From: Chloroflexota bacterium
GTDB taxonomy: Bacteria; Chloroflexota; Limnocylindria; Limnocylindrales; CSP1-4
Assembly: GCA_021815005.1 (NCBI GenBank)
Contig: JAKAHL010000115.1
Location: 1-6,621 of the forward strand
Reading direction: 5' to 3'
DNA: 6,621 nucleotides
Part shown: positions 4,936-6,621 of the stretch, one piece after another
How positions within the stretch are numbered: the stretch's first letter is position 1
Layout: each line of letters begins with the position of its first letter
Position numbers and translations under genes: made by a program
Notes under the pieces: generated by a model
Database searches by the model: none
Seen by the model: only the letters and a program-made list of their open reading frames with translations
Told to the model about the DNA's origin: nothing

Positions 4936-5970
4936 CTACCCGAACCGAACGAGGCTCTTGATCGCGCGGCGCTCGTCCATGGCGGCATAGCCGTCGGCGA
5001 TGTGCTCGAGGTCGGTCTCGAAGTCGAACACGCGCCCCGGGTTGAGCCGCCCGGCGAGCACGTCCTCCAGCAGGGCCGGCAGGTATGCGCGGACGGGCGC
5101 GCCCCCCGCCTTGATGCCCTTGTTCTTGGCGAACAGCTTGCCGACCGGCACCTCGGCCCCGTGCGGCACGCCCACCATGCCGACCATCGACCCGGGCCGG
5201 GCGATGCCCAGGGCCGTGGCCAGGGACTCGCCCGTGCCGACGCACTCGGCTGCGGCGTCCACGCCCACCCCGTCGGTCAGGGCCAGCACGGCTTCGACCG
5301 CCGCGTCGCCGCGCTCGGCCACGATGTCCGTCGCCCCGAACTCGCGGGCCAGCGCCTGCCGGGCGGGGTTCCGCGAGAGGGCGATGATGCGCCCCGCGCC
5401 CAGCCGCCGGGCGGCCAGCACCGCCGACAGCCCCACCGCGCCGTCGCCGACCACCGCCACGGTGTCCCCCGCCTTGGCCGAGGCGAGCATCAGCGCGTGG
5501 TGGCCCGTGCCCATCACGTCCGACAGCGTGAGCAGCGAGCGCATCGTGGCGTCGTCGTAGGCGCCCGCGGGGACCGCGACCAGGGTGCCGTCGGCGAGCG
5601 GCACCCGAACGCGCTCGCCCTGTCCGCCGTCGATGCCGTTGCCGCCGAAGAACCCGCCCTGGACGCACGCCGTGTGGTACCCCGCGAGGCAGTGCGGGCA
5701 GGTCCCGTCGCTGAAGGCGAACGGGGCGATCACGAGGTCGCCCTCCCGCACCGTGCCCACGGCCGAGCCCACGGCCTCCACCACCCCGACGAACTCGTGG
5801 CCGATCCCGTCCGGGGTGTGCGGCGAGAGGCCGCGGTAGTACCACAGGTCCGAGCCGCAGACGCAGGCGAGGCTCACCCGCACGACGGCGTCGGTGGGCT
5901 GGAGGATCACGGGGTCCGGGCGCTCGCCGACGGCGATGTCGCGGGGCCCGTTGAAGATGGCGGCTCTCAC
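4936..5970 (-). CDS. Zinc-dependent medium-chain alcohol dehydrogenase
   Basis: A complete 344-residue MDR-family dehydrogenase. Likely catalytic zinc ligands are C38 (ACVCGSD) and H58-E59 (IGHEF); D151 in SDVMGTGHH is where many family members have their further ligand. The structural-zinc loop (SDGTCPHCLAGYHTAC) shows three cysteines, C91, C94 and C102, with Ser/Asp where the first of the usual four cysteines lies. The Rossmann nucleotide motif is VVGDGAVGL (175-180 core). The second strand ends ALSR (R200), without the acidic residue typical of NAD enzymes, which suggests NADP use. It resembles high-GC bacterial zinc-binding dehydrogenases ending AMDERRA.K.L. The substrate is not known. 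GTG 5970 was chosen because the family begins V/MRA there; the upstream GGAG is 11 bases away and poorly spaced. The type-II HAD gene follows; a divergent dehydrogenase gene lies upstream. Confidence 0.88.
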   Translation of the reverse strand: MRAAIFNGPRDIAVGERPDPVILQPTDAVVRVSLACVCGSDLWYYRGLSPHTPDGIGHEFVGVVEAVGSAVGTVREGDLVIAPFAFSDGTCPHCLAGYHTACVQGGFFGGNGIDGGQGERVRVPLADGTLVAVPAGAYDDATMRSLLTLSDVMGTGHHALMLASAKAGDTVAVVGDGAVGLSAVLAARRLGAGRIIALSRNPARQALAREFGATDIVAERGDAAVEAVLALTDGVGVDAAAECVGTGESLATALGIARPGSMVGMVGVPHGAEVPVGKLFAKNKGIKAGGAPVRAYLPALLEDVLAGRLNPGRVFDFETDLEHIADGYAAMDERRAIKSLVRFG

Positions 5971-6174
5971 GGTCTGAAGGTCTCCGAGTTCGTTCGGTCG
6001 CGGCGCGACTGGCGGCCGCCGCCGCGGGGCCACGCGCCGGGAGGCAGCGGCCCCGGCCATCATCGCCCACTTCGCGCCTGAGGGCGGCGGGCGGCCCGTC
6101 CGGCCCAGACTGCCCGTGCCGAGCCTCCGGATGCGGCACGATGGCACCATGCACCGCATGCGCTCGGACTGCCC
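5971..6174. promoter_or_regulatory. Divergent intergenic region between two dehydrogenase genes
   Basis: This 204-base gap should contain promoters for both genes, but no convincing -35/-10 pair is seen on either strand. Structures present are a direct repeat GGTCT-N3-GGTCT at 5971-5983 next to the minus-strand start, the palindrome GGCGGCCGCC at 6011-6020, and inverted arms CGGGGCC (6025-6031) and GGCCCCG (6049-6055). Close to the plus-strand start there are near-tandem GCACgATG / GCACcATG units at 6136-6151 and the palindrome CGCATGCG at 6155-6162. Any of these could be an operator; none is diagnostic. Confidence 0.4.
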
Positions 6175-6621
6175 ATGACCGCCGACCACAACGCCCCTCC
6201 CAGAGCCGGCTCGGGGCGGATGCGCGCCGTGCGCTTCGACGCCTTCGGCGCCGCTCCCTACCTGGCGTCGGTCGCGAGGCCCGAGCCGGCCCCGGGAGGG
6301 GCCGTGATCCGCGTGGAGGCCACCGGCCTGTGCCGCTCGGACTGGCACGGCTGGCAGGGCCACGACCCCGACATCGCCACCCTCCCCCACACGCCCGGCC
6401 ACGAGTTCGCGGGTGTCGTCGAGGCGGTCGGCGCCGGGGTCCGGCGAGTGCGGGTCGGGGATCGTGTCGTGGTGCCGTTCGTGTGCGGCTGCGGTGCCTG
6501 CGACTGGTGCCGCTCCGGCAACGCCCAGGTCTGCCCCAGCCAGTGGCAGCCCGGCTTCAACGGCCCGGGCTCGTTCGCCGAGGCGGTGGCGATCCCGAAC
6601 GCGGACTTCAACGCCGTCCTG
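6175..6621 (+). CDS. Zinc-dependent alcohol dehydrogenase, N-terminal part (cut by window edge)
   Basis: The first 149 codons are present with no stop; the gene continues past 6621. It shows the GroES-like catalytic domain of a medium-chain dehydrogenase. Probable catalytic zinc ligands are C53 ([10 protein letters not shown]) and H76-E77 ([14 protein letters not shown]). The structural-zinc loop is complete with C106, C109, C112 and C120 (C-x2-C-x2-C-x7-C), plus an extra C104. The Rossmann domain would lie beyond the window. The segment [15 protein letters not shown] is characteristic of a high-GC bacterial subfamily, distinct from the divergent gene at 4936-5970; the substrate is unknown. 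ATG 6175 lacks a Shine-Dalgarno. The second in-frame ATG at 6220 (M16, MRAVRF) is where homologues usually begin and may be the true start, making the first 15 residues leader sequence. Confidence 0.87.
   Translation, partial: MTADHNAPPRAGSGRMRAVRFDAFGAAPYLASVARPEPAPGGAVIRVEATGLCRSDWHGWQGHDPDIATLPHTPGHEFAGVVEAVGAGVRRVRVGDRVVVPFVCGCGACDWCRSGNAQVCPSQWQPGFNGPGSFAEAVAIPNADFNAVL

Noticed and set aside
4876..6081. 401-codon plus-strand frame opposite the dehydrogenase
   Set aside because: Composition is a mirror of the real gene (His/Arg/Gly/Ala repeats) with no motif; the minus-strand gene has all the expected zinc and Rossmann features.
1..6621. tRNA, rRNA, CRISPR array, insertion sequence or phage elements
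   Set aside because: No cloverleaf, regularly spaced repeats, transposase motif or terminal inverted repeats were seen in the window.

Overview
This is a very GC-rich bacterial window with dense coding, several GTG starts and weak Shine-Dalgarno signals. That composition fits a high-GC Actinomycetota or a soil-type Chloroflexota lineage. Sequence alone does not decide between them, and no rRNA, tRNA, plasmid, phage or CRISPR element is visible. It reads as ordinary chromosomal housekeeping and accessory metabolism rather than a mobile island.

Left part (1-1900, all minus strand): a RhtA-like amino acid exporter (989-1900) is followed 23 bases later by a YjjG-type HAD nucleotidase (273-965), probably as one transcript. 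Then comes the first 45 codons of an exported protein with a twin-arginine-like signal, which runs off the left edge (1-136). A pair of CTCT[CA]AG repeats spaced 11 bases apart lies upstream of that last gene.

Middle (1901-4005, plus strand): a 66-base divergent promoter region separates the exporter from a small protein with a good C2H2-type zinc finger (1967-2353). Next is a MobB-like GTPase for molybdenum cofactor maturation (2395-2964). After a 186-base gap rich in dyads comes an unrecognised secreted protein with Gly/Lys-rich ends (3151-4005). The dyad GGGAC-N3-GTCCC occurs in both the 1901-1966 and 2965-3150 intergenic regions and is a candidate shared operator.

Right part (4006-6621): a strong 13-bp hairpin lies between the secreted protein gene and a convergent minus-strand pair. 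That pair is a zinc-dependent medium-chain dehydrogenase (4936-5970) followed by a haloacid-dehalogenase-type-II-like HAD hydrolase (4115-4834). Across a 204-base divergent region a second, different zinc-dependent alcohol dehydrogenase starts on the plus strand (6175) and is cut by the right edge.

No clearly new multi-gene system is present. The most interesting items are the C2H2-finger protein next to a lone mobB, the unknown secreted protein, the shared dyad, and the type-II HAD enzyme that lacks several residues needed for true dehalogenase activity.
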